Counted from the stretch's first letter, positions 26,663 to 35,329 are shown. The stretch is DNA of 64,000 nucleotides from Pseudonocardia petroleophila (GCF_014235185.1 NZ_CP060131.1:1929501-1993500), one strand, 5' to 3'. Numbers and translations are program-made. The notes: generated from the sequence alone by a model not told the origin.

Positions 26663-27943
26663 GTGTCGAACGGCCCAGTCGGCCGCCCGGAATCGTGGGC
26701 GGCGCCGACCGCGCCGGAGCCCGGCCCGTGGCCCCTGCGGAGCAGTACGGTGCGGGTCGTGACCGAACGGCGATCGCCGATCCCCACACCGCTGCGCGTC
26801 ACCTCCGAGGTGTGCGCGCGCCTGCTGGTCGTCGCGGCGGCACTGGCCCTGCTGATCTACCTCGTCGTGCAGCTGCGGGTCGTCGTCATCCCGGTGGCGA
26901 TCGCGGTGCTGCTCGCCGCCCTGCTCGCGCCGGCCGTGCAGTGGCTGACGACCCGCCGCGTCCCCCGCGGTCTGGCCACCGCGCTCGTGCTGGTCGCGGG
27001 CCTCGCGGTGCTCGGCGGGCTGCTGTCGTTCGTCGTCAACACCTTCATCGGCGGCTTCCCCGCGCTGCAGGAGCAGCTGACCGCGAGCTTCGAGTCGATC
27101 GAGCGGGTGCTCTCCGGCGCGCCGTTCAACCTGCCGCCCGACGTCCTGCGCACGCTGCCCGCCGAGCTCGGCCGGGCGATCAGCGACAACCGCAGCGCCC
27201 TGACGTCCGGGGCGCTGAGCACCGCCGCCACCGTCACCGAGATCGCCGCGGGCACCGCGCTCGCCCTGTTCGCGCTGATCTTCTTCCTCTACGACGGCCC
27301 GGTGATCTGGCGCTTCCTGCTCCGCGCGGCGCCCCGCGCGCGGCGCGACCGCGTCGACGTCGCCGGGCGGCGCGCGTTCGCCTGCCTCGTCGGCTACGTC
27401 CGCGCGACGGCACTGGTGGCCGTCGTCGACGCCGTGGGCATCGGGCTCGGGCTGGCGATCGTCGGGGTGCCGCTGGTGGTGCCGCTGGCCGCGCTGGTCT
27501 TCCTCGGGGCGTTCGTGCCGACCGTCGGCGCCGTGGTGACCGGCGGCGTCGCGGTGCTGGTGGCGCTCGTGGCGAACGGCCCGATCCCGGCGCTGGTCGT
27601 GCTGCTGATCGTCATCGGCGTGCAGCAGCTGGAGGGCCACATCCTGCAGCCGCTGCTGCTGGGGCGGGCCGTCCGGCTGCACGCGCTGGCCGTGGTGCTG
27701 GCCGTCGCCGCTGGCGTCGTCGTCGCCGGGATCACCGGGGCGCTGCTGGCCGTACCGCTGCTGGCCGTGCTGAACACCGCGGTCAAGTCGCTGACGGCCG
27801 ACGCCGAGCCCGCCCCCGCCACGATCGACGCCGTCGACCCGCGCCGGGCCCAGCCCGGCCCACCGCTCCCGCCGCCGGGCCCCGGCCGGATCCGGCTGTT
27901 CCTGCGCGGGCTGCGCCCGGCACCGCCGGACGTCGACGGGTAG
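26663..27943 (+). CDS. AI-2E family transporter / UPF0118 permease
   Basis: 426 residues. Family layout: two N-terminal helices (about 48-90), a cytoplasmic amphipathic domain (about 115-190), then five or more helices, with GYVRATALVAVVDAVGIGLGL and the EGHILQPLLLGRAVRLH motif near residue 330. A Pro-rich C-terminal tail follows. Members include TqsA and sodium/proton antiporters. GGAGAG precedes the GTG at 26663; a GTG at 26759 is an alternative that removes a Pro-rich N-terminus. The stop is 4 bases from that of the convergent aldo/keto reductase gene. Confidence 0.85.
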   Translation: MSNGPVGRPESWAAPTAPEPGPWPLRSSTVRVVTERRSPIPTPLRVTSEVCARLLVVAAALALLIYLVVQLRVVVIPVAIAVLLAALLAPAVQWLTTRRVPRGLATALVLVAGLAVLGGLLSFVVNTFIGGFPALQEQLTASFESIERVLSGAPFNLPPDVLRTLPAELGRAISDNRSALTSGALSTAATVTEIAAGTALALFALIFFLYDGPVIWRFLLRAAPRARRDRVDVAGRRAFACLVGYVRATALVAVVDAVGIGLGLAIVGVPLVVPLAALVFLGAFVPTVGAVVTGGVAVLVALVANGPIPALVVLLIVIGVQQLEGHILQPLLLGRAVRLHALAVVLAVAAGVVVAGITGALLAVPLLAVLNTAVKSLTADAEPAPATIDAVDPRRAQPGPPLPPPGPGRIRLFLRGLRPAPPDVDG

Positions 27944-27946
27944 GGG

Positions 27947-28783
27947 CTACGCGGCCGCGTCGAGCTTCTCCACGGCCTCCCGGTCGAGCTCGAGGTCCGC
28001 GGCCCGGGCGTTCTCCTCGACGTGCGCGAGCGTGGACGTGCCCGGGATCGGCAGCATCACCGACGAGCGGCGCAGCAGCCAGGCCAGCGCCACCTGCGCG
28101 GGGGTGGCCCTGAGCCGCTCCGCGGTCTCGGCGACCGGCCCGCCGGGCTCCGCGAGGCGGCCCGACGCGATCGGGAACCACGGCAGGAAGCCGATGCCCT
28201 GCTCGGTGCAGTAGCGGAGCACCGCGTCGCTGGCCCGGTCGACGAGGTTGTAGCGGTTCTGCACCGTGGCGACGTCGACGACCCGGCGCGCCTGCTCGAT
28301 CTGCTCGATCCCCACCTCGGACAGCCCGACCTCGGCGACCCTGCCCTCCGCCTTCAGCGCGGCGAGCACGCCGAACTGCTCGTCGGCGGGGACGGCCGGG
28401 TCGATGCGGTGCAGCTGGAACAGGTCGATGCGCTCGACGCCCAGGCGTCGCAGCGACAGCTCGCACTGCTGACGCAGGTACTCCGGACGCCCGCACGGGT
28501 GCCACTCACCGGGGCCGGTGCGCAGCAGCCCGGCCTTCGTCGCGACCGTCAGCCCGGAGTACGGGTGCAGCGCGCGGCGCAGCAGGTCCTCGGCGACCTC
28601 GGGCCCGTAGGAGTCGGCGGTGTCGAACAGGTCGGTGCCCAGCTCGGCGGCCCGGCGCAGGACCGCGACCGCGGTCTCGGGGTCGGCGGGTGGGCCCCAC
28701 ACGCCGGGGCCGGTCAGCTGCATGGTGCCGAAGCCGAGCCGGTTCACGGCCGGCCCGTCGCCGATGCGGAAGGGGGAGGTCAT
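27947..28783 (-). CDS. Aldo/keto reductase
   Basis: 278 residues. NADPH-dependent (beta/alpha)8 reductase. The catalytic tetrad is visible: Asp54 and Tyr59 in FDTADSYG, Lys83 in ATKAG and His125 in LFQLHRID. The C-terminal cofactor region [18 protein letters not shown] is typical. The start is the ATG at 28783, directly after GGAGGG. The substrate is unknown. It is divergent from the pca operon with 113 bases between starts. Confidence 0.9.
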   Translation of the reverse strand: MTSPFRIGDGPAVNRLGFGTMQLTGPGVWGPPADPETAVAVLRRAAELGTDLFDTADSYGPEVAEDLLRRALHPYSGLTVATKAGLLRTGPGEWHPCGRPEYLRQQCELSLRRLGVERIDLFQLHRIDPAVPADEQFGVLAALKAEGRVAEVGLSEVGIEQIEQARRVVDVATVQNRYNLVDRASDAVLRYCTEQGIGFLPWFPIASGRLAEPGGPVAETAERLRATPAQVALAWLLRRSSVMLPIPGTSTLAHVEENARAADLELDREAVEKLDAAA

Positions 28784-28896
28784 CCCTCCACGTTCCACCG
28801 CCCGCCACCGGCCCGCCGCTGATCGTGACCGTCGTCGCCGCGCCGACCGCGTCACGCGCGATTGCCGGGCCCGACGGCGGGGGCTAGCGTTCCGCC

Positions 28897-29721
28897 GTGG
28901 CAAAGATCGCGTCATCGAAGATCCAGTCCCTGCCGCAGGCGGTGTCCGAGCTGGTGCACGACGGGGACGTCGTCGCGCTGGAGGGCTTCACGCACCTCAT
29001 CCCGTTCGCCGCGGGACACGAGATCATCCGGCAGGGCCGCCGGGATCTCACGCTCGTGCGCATGACCCCCGACCTGGTCTACGACCAGATGATCGGTGCG
29101 GGCTGCGCGTCGAAGCTGGTGTTCTCCTGGGGCGGCAACCCCGGCGTCGGGTCGTTGCACCGCATGCGCGACGCGCTGGGCGCAGGCTGGCCGGTGCCGC
29201 TGCAGATCGAGGAGCACAGCCACGCGGGGATGGCCAACCGCTACGTCGCGGGGGCGTCCGGGCTGCCGTTCGCGGTGCTGCGCGGCTACGCCGGCACGGA
29301 GCTGCCCGAGCACACCGACACGATCTCCACGGTCACCTGCCCGTTCACCGGCGAGGAGCTCGCCGCGGTGAAGGCCCTGAACCCCGACGTGTCGATCGTG
29401 CACGCGCAGCGCGCCGACCGCGCCGGCAACGTGCAGTTCTGGGGCATCCTCGGCGTGCAGAAGGAGGCGGTGCTCGCGGCGGAGCGGGCGATCGTCACCG
29501 TCGAGGAGATCGTCGACGAGCTGACGCCCGTGCCCGGCGCGGTGGTGCTGCCCCACTGGGTGCTCGACGCGGTGGCGGTGGCCCCCGGCGGTGCCGCCCC
29601 GTCCTACGCCCACGGCTACTACGACCGCGACAACGCCGCCTACAGGGCGTGGGACAAGGTCAGTCGGGACCGCGAGGCGTTCTCGGTGTGGCTCAAGGAC
29701 CTGAAGGAGAAGTCGTCGTGA
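28897..29721 (+). CDS. pcaI: 3-oxoacid CoA-transferase subunit A (probable 3-oxoadipate)
   Basis: 274 residues, alpha subunit of a family I CoA-transferase: [22 protein letters not shown] near the N-terminus, then [17 protein letters not shown] and the NVQFWGILG strand. With the B subunit it would activate 3-oxoadipate using succinyl-CoA. The glutaconate CoA-transferase branch is also similar, but the downstream enol-lactonase-like gene supports the beta-ketoadipate pathway. TAGCGT ends six bases before the GTG start, so the operon is probably leaderless. The B-subunit gene overlaps by GTGA. Confidence 0.82.
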   Translation: MAKIASSKIQSLPQAVSELVHDGDVVALEGFTHLIPFAAGHEIIRQGRRDLTLVRMTPDLVYDQMIGAGCASKLVFSWGGNPGVGSLHRMRDALGAGWPVPLQIEEHSHAGMANRYVAGASGLPFAVLRGYAGTELPEHTDTISTVTCPFTGEELAAVKALNPDVSIVHAQRADRAGNVQFWGILGVQKEAVLAAERAIVTVEEIVDELTPVPGAVVLPHWVLDAVAVAPGGAAPSYAHGYYDRDNAAYRAWDKVSRDREAFSVWLKDLKEKSS

Positions 29722-30482
29722 CGACCGCAGAGCTGACGTGGACCGCCGACGAGATGATGAGCGTCGCCGCGTCGCGCGCGCTGCGTGACGGCCAGGCGTG
29801 CTTCGTCGGGATCGGGCTGCCGTCCACCGCCGCCAACCTCGCCCGCCGCCTGCACGCGCCGGACCTCGTCCTGATCTACGAGTCGGGCACCATCGGCACC
29901 GAGCCCGACGAGCTGCCGCTGTCCATCGGCGACGGGATCCTCGCCGAGTCCGCGCTGTCGGTCGTCTCGGTGCCGGAGATCTTCAACTACTGGCTGCAGC
30001 CCGGCCGGATCGACGTCGGCTTCCTGTCGGGGGCCCAGATCGATCGCTTCGGCAACATCAACACGACCGTCATCGGCGAGTACGCCGAGCCGTCGGTGCG
30101 GCTGCCCGGGTCCGGCGGGGCGCCGGAGATCGCGGCGTCGTGCCGCGAGGTGATCGTCGTGATGCGCCAGCGGCTGCGGGCGTTCGTCAGCCAGGTCGAC
30201 TTCGTGACGTCGGTCGGCCACGGGTCCGGCCCCGGCGACCGCGCCCGGCTCGGCCTCCGCGGCGCCGGACCGGTCCGCGTGATCACCGACCTCGGGGTGC
30301 TCGAACCCGACCCCGAGTCGGCCGAGCTGGTGCTCTCGGCGCTGCACACCGGCATCACGATCGAGCAGGTGCACGCGGAGACCGGCTGGGAGCTGGAGGT
30401 CTCGCCCGACCTCAAGATCACCGCACCGCCCACCGAGCGGGAGCTGACCACGCTGCGCGGGCTGCGGACGGTGGGCTCGTGA
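29718..30482 (+). CDS. pcaJ: 3-oxoacid CoA-transferase subunit B (probable 3-oxoadipate)
   Basis: 254 residues. The catalytic glutamate, which forms the enzyme-CoA thioester, is Glu55 in LIYESGTIG. Other conserved parts are GIGLPSTAANLA, GDRARLGLRGAGPVRVITDLGV and the C-terminal ETGWELEV. It completes the heterodimer with the preceding gene. GTGA overlaps on both sides give a tight three-gene operon with pcaD. Confidence 0.85.
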   Translation: MTTAELTWTADEMMSVAASRALRDGQACFVGIGLPSTAANLARRLHAPDLVLIYESGTIGTEPDELPLSIGDGILAESALSVVSVPEIFNYWLQPGRIDVGFLSGAQIDRFGNINTTVIGEYAEPSVRLPGSGGAPEIAASCREVIVVMRQRLRAFVSQVDFVTSVGHGSGPGDRARLGLRGAGPVRVITDLGVLEPDPESAELVLSALHTGITIEQVHAETGWELEVSPDLKITAPPTERELTTLRGLRTVGS

Positions 30483-31243
30483 GCGTCGCGCTGCACCACG
30501 TCGACGAGGGCCCGCGCGACGCACCCGCGATCGTGCTGTGCGGGTCGCTGGGCTCCACCGTCGAGATGTGGCGCCCGCAGGTCGCCCCGCTGACCGAGCG
30601 GTTCCGTGTGATCCGGGTCGACCACCGCGGCCACGGCGGCTCGCCCGTCCCGCCCGGCCCGTACTCGGTCGCCGACCTGGCCGGTGACGTCCTCGCGCTG
30701 CTCGACTCCCTCGGCCTCGACCGCGTCGCCTACTGCGGTCTGTCGATGGGCGGCTGCGTCGGCATGCACCTCGCGTCCGAGGCGCCGGAGCGGATCAGCG
30801 CGCTGACGCTGTGCTGCACGTCGTCGTACTGGCCGGACCCGGCCGTCTGGGTCGACCGGATCGCCGCGGTCTCCTCGGGCGGCACGGGACCGATCGCGGA
30901 GACGGTCGTGTCGCGCTGGTTCACCCCCGGCTGGGCGGCCGAGCACCCCGACGTCGTCGCCGACGCCGTCGGGCAGGTCGCGACGACGCCCGACGACGGC
31001 TACGCGGCCTGCTGCGCGGCCCTGCGCGACTTCGACCACCGCCCGCGCCTGGGCGCGATCACCGCCCCCACGCTGGTGATCGCCGGCGCCACGGACCCGT
31101 CGACGCCCGTCGAGCCGCACGCGCGCACGATCGTCGACGGCATCCCGGGCGCCCGCCTGGAGGTCCTCGACGCGGCCCACCTCGCGACGATCGAGCAATC
31201 GGCGCAGGCCACTGAGCTGATCGCCGCGCACTCCGCCGGGTGA
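30479..31243 (+). CDS. pcaD: 3-oxoadipate enol-lactonase-like alpha/beta hydrolase
   Basis: 254 residues. The nucleophile elbow CGLSMGG (Ser89), the oxyanion region LCGSLGSTVEMW, the DHRGHGGSP strand, the acid in AGATDPSTPVE and the base in DAAHLATIEQ match PcaD. PcaD opens 3-oxoadipate enol-lactone to 3-oxoadipate, the substrate of the preceding CoA-transferase, so the operon covers two late steps of aromatic breakdown. Thiolase, decarboxylase and protocatechuate dioxygenase genes are not in the window. Confidence 0.85.
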   Translation: MSVALHHVDEGPRDAPAIVLCGSLGSTVEMWRPQVAPLTERFRVIRVDHRGHGGSPVPPGPYSVADLAGDVLALLDSLGLDRVAYCGLSMGGCVGMHLASEAPERISALTLCCTSSYWPDPAVWVDRIAAVSSGGTGPIAETVVSRWFTPGWAAEHPDVVADAVGQVATTPDDGYAACCAALRDFDHRPRLGAITAPTLVIAGATDPSTPVEPHARTIVDGIPGARLEVLDAAHLATIEQSAQATELIAAHSAG

Positions 31244-31355
31244 CCAACCCCTCCGTTTAGCCAGGCCCCCCGCCGCCTATTCTGAGCGCGACGGAAGGTA
31301 CCGGGGTCGACGAGGAGCTCGGGATCGAACACGAGCCCATCGGAGGCGATCGCAC

Positions 31356-31625
31356 GTGCTGAACGACCGTGAGAGACAGGTCCTCGCCCGGATCGAGCAC
31401 CACCTCGCGATCACCGATCCGGAGTTCACCCAGCTCTTCCGCACGGTCGCTCCGCGCCGCACCGGGATGAACCCCAGCCTGCTGCTCGTGCTCGGGCTGG
31501 CGCTGATGATCCTCGGGTCCGCCGTCATGGCCGTCCCGGTCGCGGTGCTCGGCATGGCCGTGGCCGCCGGCGCACTCGTCGTCGCCTTCCAGCGCAACGG
31601 CACCGCGGGCTTCAGCCCCGCCTGA
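31356..31625 (+). CDS. DUF3040 membrane protein
   Basis: 89 residues. The N-terminal LNDRERQVLARIEHHLAITD is the DUF3040 hallmark; two membrane helices (about 42-60 and 63-80) follow. Actinobacterial DUF3040 proteins have no assigned role. The GTG start at 31356 has GGAGG nine bases upstream, and a TATTCT hexamer at 31278-31283 could be the -10. It is convergent with dnaB, 18 bases apart. Confidence 0.85.
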   Translation: MLNDRERQVLARIEHHLAITDPEFTQLFRTVAPRRTGMNPSLLLVLGLALMILGSAVMAVPVAVLGMAVAAGALVVAFQRNGTAGFSPA

Positions 31626-31643
31626 CGCCGCCGCCCGCGGCGC

Positions 31644-33059
31644 TCAGCCGTGGGCGAGGTCGGCGAACCGGCTGTAGTGCAGCTGGTGCGCCACGACGAT
31701 CGTCGTGGTGGGGCCGTTGCGGTGCTTGGCCAGGATCAGGTCGGCCTCGCCCGCGCGGGGGTCGTCGCGCTCGAACGCGTCGGGGCGGTGCAGCAGGATC
31801 ACCATGTCGGCGTCCTGCTCGATCGAGCCCGACTCGCGCAGGTCCGACAGCATCGGCCGCTTGTCGGTGCGCTGCTCCGGACCGCGGTTGAGCTGGCTCA
31901 TCGCGACGACCGGCACCTCGAGCTCCTTGGCCAGCAGCTTGATCTGCCGGGAGAACTCCGAGACCTCCTGCTGGCGCGACTCGACCTTGCGGCCGGACGT
32001 CATCAGCTGCAGGTAGTCGAGGATGATCAGCTTCAGGTCGTGGCGCTGCTTGAGCCGCCGCGCCTTGGCCCGGATCTCCATCAGCGTGAGGTTGGGCGAG
32101 TCGTCGATGAACAGCGGCGCCTCGCTGATCTCGCTCATCCGCCGCGCCATGCGCGTCCAGTCCTCGTCGCTCATCCGGCCGGCGCGCATGTCGGCCAGCT
32201 TGATCTGCGCCTCGGCCGAGAGCAGGCGCATCACGATCTCGGACTTGCTCATCTCCAGCGAGAACACCGCGCTGGTCATGCCGTGCTTGATGGAGCACGA
32301 GCGGGCGAAGTCGAGCCCCAGCGTGCTCTTGCCCAGACCGGGCCGGGCCGCGACGACGATCATCTGGCCGGGGTGCATGCCGTTGGTGACCGCGTCGAGG
32401 TCGGCGAACCCGGTGGGCACGCCCACCGACGCCCCGCCGCGGGACCCGATCGCGTCGATCTCGTCCATCGTGGGCTGGAGGAGCTCCTCCAGCGCGACGT
32501 AGTCCTCGCTCGTGGAGCGGTCGCTGACGTCGTAGAGCGTGGCCTGCGCGCGGTCGACGACGTCGGCCACGTCGGCGCCGTCGGCGCCGTGGTAGCCCAG
32601 CTGCACGATGCGGGTGCCCGCGGAGACCAGCCGGCGCAGGATCGCCTTCTCCGCGACGATCTCGGCATAGTAGGCGGCGTTGGCCGCGGTGGGGACCGTG
32701 GCGATGAGGGTGTGCAGGTAGGGGGCACCGCCCAGGCGGATCAGGTCGCCCTTGCGCTGCAGCTCCGCCGAGACCGTGACGGCGTCGGCGGGCTCGCCGC
32801 GGCCATAGAGGTCGAGGATGCAGTCGTAGACGGTCTGGTGGGCGGGCTTGTAGAAGTCGTCGGGCCGCAGCACCTCGACGACGTCGGCGATGGCGTCCTT
32901 GCTCAGCAGCATCCCGCCGAGCACGGACTGCTCGGCGGTGAGGTCCTGCGGGGGCTGGCGGTCGAACGGGGACCCCGCGTCGCCGCCCTCGCCCGCGGGG
33001 CGCAGCGGTCGGTCCGAACCCGGCCGCCGCCCGGCCGGCCGGTCGTCGGTCAGTGCCAT
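31644..33059 (-). CDS. dnaB: Replicative DNA helicase DnaB
   Basis: 471 residues. The N-terminal DnaB domain (about 38-145, EQSVLGGMLLSKDAI) is followed by the RecA-like motor: Walker A ARPGLGKST (238-246), Walker B LIILDYLQLM near 330, SQLNRGPEQR and the C-terminal HRNGPTTT. It unwinds the fork as a hexamer. There is no intein, unlike M. tuberculosis DnaB, which is interrupted near Walker A. The ATG at 33059 has only a weak Shine-Dalgarno sequence. A short upstream open frame (33050-33100) with a better one overlaps the start. The promoter carries a LexA-type box (see separate entry). Confidence 0.97.
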   Translation of the reverse strand: MALTDDRPAGRRPGSDRPLRPAGEGGDAGSPFDRQPPQDLTAEQSVLGGMLLSKDAIADVVEVLRPDDFYKPAHQTVYDCILDLYGRGEPADAVTVSAELQRKGDLIRLGGAPYLHTLIATVPTAANAAYYAEIVAEKAILRRLVSAGTRIVQLGYHGADGADVADVVDRAQATLYDVSDRSTSEDYVALEELLQPTMDEIDAIGSRGGASVGVPTGFADLDAVTNGMHPGQMIVVAARPGLGKSTLGLDFARSCSIKHGMTSAVFSLEMSKSEIVMRLLSAEAQIKLADMRAGRMSDEDWTRMARRMSEISEAPLFIDDSPNLTLMEIRAKARRLKQRHDLKLIILDYLQLMTSGRKVESRQQEVSEFSRQIKLLAKELEVPVVAMSQLNRGPEQRTDKRPMLSDLRESGSIEQDADMVILLHRPDAFERDDPRAGEADLILAKHRNGPTTTIVVAHQLHYSRFADLAHG

Positions 33060-33122
33060 GCGTGCGCCACCCGTGTTCGGGACACCTGGTTCCGGCTCAT
33101 ACGCAGCGTCACCCCCACTTCC

Positions 33123-33144
33123 AGTATATCGAACGAGCGTTCGA
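33123..33144 (-). promoter_or_regulatory. dnaB promoter: -10 TATACT with a perfect LexA-type SOS box directly upstream
   Basis: On the minus strand TATACT (33123-33128) is an excellent -10. Immediately upstream lies TCGAACGAGCGTTCGA (33129-33144), a perfect match to the actinobacterial LexA site TCGAAC-N4-GTTCGA. No good -35 is seen. The geometry equals that at the HNH gene (10883-10905). Confidence 0.75.
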
Positions 33145-33323
33145 GACGCACGGGCGACGTCCCGTCCACCGACCGGTGAACGGCCGGTGTCGCCCGGCTC
33201 GTCGATCGAACCTGCTCCCGACGGTAGGCGCTCGGGCCGGGCTCGCCTAACAGACCTGTGCACGGACCTGGGGAGGACCTGTGCACGGATCGGTGGATGC
33301 CCTGGACGGCGTCGGGAGCGTGC

Positions 33324-33398
33324 TGTGGACAAAGTGGGGACAACTCGCCGATAAGCGGTATCTTCGCAGCTCAGGCCGTGATCGGTGGGTGTGGACAA
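33324..33398. promoter_or_regulatory. Cluster of DnaA boxes upstream of dnaB
   Basis: Two perfect actinobacterial DnaA boxes (TTGTCCACA, here as TGTGGACAA) lie at 33324-33332 and 33390-33398. A one-mismatch box (TTGTCCCCA) lies at 33335-33343. Starts differ by 11 and 66 bases, so they fall on the same DNA face. About 180-270 bases upstream of the dnaB promoter. Confidence 0.65.
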
Positions 33399-33414
33399 CA
33401 TTGTGGGCGTGTCG

Positions 33415-33442
33415 CGCGACACGCCGCTCTCGGCGTGTCGCG
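33415..33442. terminator. Perfect 12-bp inverted repeat downstream of rplI
   Basis: Arms CGCGACACGCCG and CGGCGTGTCGCG around a CTCT loop, 17 bases from the last DnaA box. It may be a second terminator for the rpsF-rplI transcript or a protein-binding site; which is not clear. Confidence 0.45.
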
Positions 33443-33551
33443 ACGATCCCCACCCGGCGCATCCGGGCGGTCACTCGCCGACGCGACCGCAACCTCCCGG
33501 CGTATCACCGCGCGGCCGCCGGGCGCTGCGGCGGCCGCTCCCCGCAACGAC

Positions 33552-33594
33552 ACCGGGGCGGGACCCGGGCTCGGAGCCCGGACCCCGCCCCGGT
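33552..33594 (-). terminator. Long hairpin ending the rpsF-ssb-rpsR-rplI operon
   Basis: Arms of about 20 bases with one mismatch and a 3-base loop, starting 40 bases after the rplI stop codon. It is very GC-rich with no T-run and is the likely operon terminator. Confidence 0.75.
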
Positions 33595-33633
33595 TACGGT
33601 GCGTGATCGATGCCGGCGAGCCGGCGGGTGCTG

Positions 33634-34080
33634 CTACTGCCCGACGACGGCCACCCGGACCTCGGCGGTGACCTCCGGGTGCAGGCGGACCGTGACCGCG
33701 TGCGAACCCGTGGTCTTGATCTGCGGCACGTCGACGGCGCGCTTGTCGAGGGCGGGACCGCCCGCGGCCCGCACGGCCTCGACGATGTCGGCGGTGGTGA
33801 CGGAGCCGAACAGGCGACCCGAGTCGCCCGCGGCCTTCGCCTTCACGGTGACGTCGAGGTCGCCGAGCTGGCTCGCGACCTCCTTGGCGTGCCCGAGGTC
33901 GCGGATCTGCCGCGCCTGCTGGGAGCGCTTGATGGACGCCACCTGCTTCTCCGCGCCGCGGGTGGCCGTGATGGCCAGCGAGCGGGGGAGCAGGTAGTTA
34001 CGGCCGTAGCCGTCCTTGACCTCGACGATGTCGCCGGGGGCGCCCAGGTTGGGCACGTCGGCGGTGAGGATGAGCTTCAT
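33634..34080 (-). CDS. rplI: 50S ribosomal protein L9
   Basis: 148 residues, the normal L9 length. It binds 23S rRNA and spans the L1 stalk base. The N-terminal signature [19 protein letters not shown] then [16 protein letters not shown] is diagnostic. A connecting helix and the C-terminal domain ([16 protein letters not shown]) follow. It is last gene of the rpsF-ssb-rpsR-rplI operon. The ATG has GAGGA upstream. Confidence 0.98.
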   Translation of the reverse strand: MKLILTADVPNLGAPGDIVEVKDGYGRNYLLPRSLAITATRGAEKQVASIKRSQQARQIRDLGHAKEVASQLGDLDVTVKAKAAGDSGRLFGSVTTADIVEAVRAAGGPALDKRAVDVPQIKTTGSHAVTVRLHPEVTAEVRVAVVGQ

Positions 34081-34095
34081 CTGGTCAGTCCTCGC

Positions 34096-34332
34096 TTATC
34101 GGGCGGTCGAGGTGTAGGGCAGCAGGGCCACCTCGCGGGAGTTCTTGACCGCCACCGCGACGTCACGCTGGTGCTGGCGGCAGTTGCCGGTGACGCGACG
34201 GGCCCGGATCTTGCCGCGGTCGGAGATGAACTTCCGCAGCAGGCCGGTGTCCTTGTAGTCGATGTCCTGGGCCTTGTCCTTGCAGAACGCGCACACCTTC
34301 TTCTTCGGCTTGCGCAGGACGGGCTTGGCCAT
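34096..34332 (-). CDS. rpsR: 30S ribosomal protein S18
   Basis: 78 residues. It contains CAFCKD near the N-terminus and [19 protein letters not shown], the S18 pattern that binds next to S6 on the 16S platform. The CxxC-type pair (CAFC) without the second pair suggests a partly zinc-binding form. GGAG precedes the ATG. It lies between ssb and rplI, as in most bacteria. Confidence 0.97.
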   Translation of the reverse strand: MAKPVLRKPKKKVCAFCKDKAQDIDYKDTGLLRKFISDRGKIRARRVTGNCRQHQRDVAVAVKNSREVALLPYTSTAR

Positions 34333-34390
34333 GGGGGTACTCCTGGTGGTTCTCGGTCACCGCGCGCCGGGCGCGCGGGAGGGGGTGGAT

Positions 34391-34933
34391 CTAGAAGGGG
34401 GGCTCGTCGTCGGCGGCGGGGCCGCTGCCGGCGGGAGGGGCGGAGCCCCACGGGTCGTCGTTCTGGCCGCCGCGGGATCCCCCGCCGCCGCCGTAGCCGC
34501 CTCCGGAGGAACCCCCGGAGCCGCCGCCGCTCCCGCTGCCGCCGAAGCCCCCGCCGTCGCCGCTGCCGCGGCTGACCTTGTTGACCTTGGCGGTGGCGTA
34601 CTTGAGCGACGGGCCGACCTCGTCGACCTCGAGCTCCACGACGGTGCGCTTCTCGCCCTCACGGGTCTCGAAGGAGCGCTGCCGCAGCCGGCCGGACACC
34701 ATCACGCGCATGCCGCGCGTGAGCGTCTCGGCCACGTTCTCCGCCGCCTGGCGCCAGACGTTGCAGCGCATGAACAGCGCGTCGCCGTCCTTCCACTCGC
34801 CGGAGGCGCGGTCGAAGGTGCGCGGCGTGGCCGCGACGGTGAAGTTGGCGACCGCGGCACCGGACGGGGTGAACCGCAGCTCCGGGTCGGCGGTGAGGTT
34901 GCCGACCACGGTGATGACAGTCTCGCCGGCCAT
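34391..34933 (-). CDS. ssb: Single-stranded DNA-binding protein
   Basis: 180 residues. The N-terminal OB fold (about 1-115: [36 protein letters not shown]) is followed by a long Gly/Ser-rich linker (about 128-165) and the acidic tail ending DDEPPF, the partner-docking tip. It protects single-stranded DNA at forks and during repair. The position between rpsF and rpsR is conserved. A 57-base gap separates it from rpsR. Confidence 0.97.
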   Translation of the reverse strand: MAGETVITVVGNLTADPELRFTPSGAAVANFTVAATPRTFDRASGEWKDGDALFMRCNVWRQAAENVAETLTRGMRVMVSGRLRQRSFETREGEKRTVVELEVDEVGPSLKYATAKVNKVSRGSGDGGGFGGSGSGGGSGGSSGGGYGGGGGSRGGQNDDPWGSAPPAGSGPAADDEPPF

Positions 34934-34943
34934 CGGTCCCGCC

Positions 34944-35270
34944 TCAGCTCGCCGCGACGGCGGGCGCCGGGGCGGCCCGCTTCTTCGGCTCGCGGCGCAG
35001 CACCTTGGTGCGCAGGACGGACTCGTTGAGCCCGAGCTGGCGGTCGAGCTCGGCGACGGTGGCCGGCTCGCAGGTGATCTCGATGACGGCGTAGATGCCC
35101 TCGGCGTGCTTGAGGATCTCGAAGGACAGGCGGCGCTTGCCCCAGACCTCGATCTTCTCGACGGTGCCCTTGTCGTTCTTCACGACAGTGAGGAACTGCT
35201 CCAGCGACGGCGTCACGGTGCGCTCGTCCAGGCTGGGGTCCAGGATGATCATCAATTCGTAATGGCGCAT
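34944..35270 (-). CDS. rpsF: 30S ribosomal protein S6
   Basis: 108 residues. S6 signature [16 protein letters not shown], then [10 protein letters not shown] and EGIYAVIEI; it forms a heterodimer with S18 on the 30S platform. I start at the ATG at 35270, eleven bases after AGGAGGT. An upstream GTG at 35279 is too close to that sequence. First gene of the operon. Its Shine-Dalgarno sequence lies in a hairpin (separate entry), which suggests translational control. Confidence 0.97.
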   Translation of the reverse strand: MRHYELMIILDPSLDERTVTPSLEQFLTVVKNDKGTVEKIEVWGKRRLSFEILKHAEGIYAVIEITCEPATVAELDRQLGLNESVLRTKVLRREPKKRAAPAPAVAAS

Positions 35271-35329
35271 GAGAACCACTCACCTCCTACGGTCTGACGG
35301 TCGCGGGATGTCCGCGACAGGAGGTTCTC
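35271..35329 (-). promoter_or_regulatory. Structured rpsF leader that sequesters its Shine-Dalgarno sequence
   Basis: On the transcript, GAGAACCTCCT (35319-35329) pairs with AGGAG (35284-35288) and GTTCTC (35271-35276). The 7 bases 35277-35283 bulge out on one side. The enclosed region has a perfect 7-bp inner hairpin GTCGCGG/CCGCGAC (35300-35318) plus a single-stranded part. The outer helix occludes the ribosome-binding site right up to the ATG. S6:S18 complexes bind the rpsF leader in other bacteria, but the published CACCG element was not found here. Confidence 0.6.

Noticed and set aside
31644..33059. Intein in DnaB
   Set aside because: Walker A and neighbouring motifs are continuous and the protein has normal length.
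33324..33398. Chromosomal origin of replication
   Set aside because: DnaA boxes are too few, there is no AT-rich unwinding region, and dnaA, dnaN, gyrB and recF are absent.
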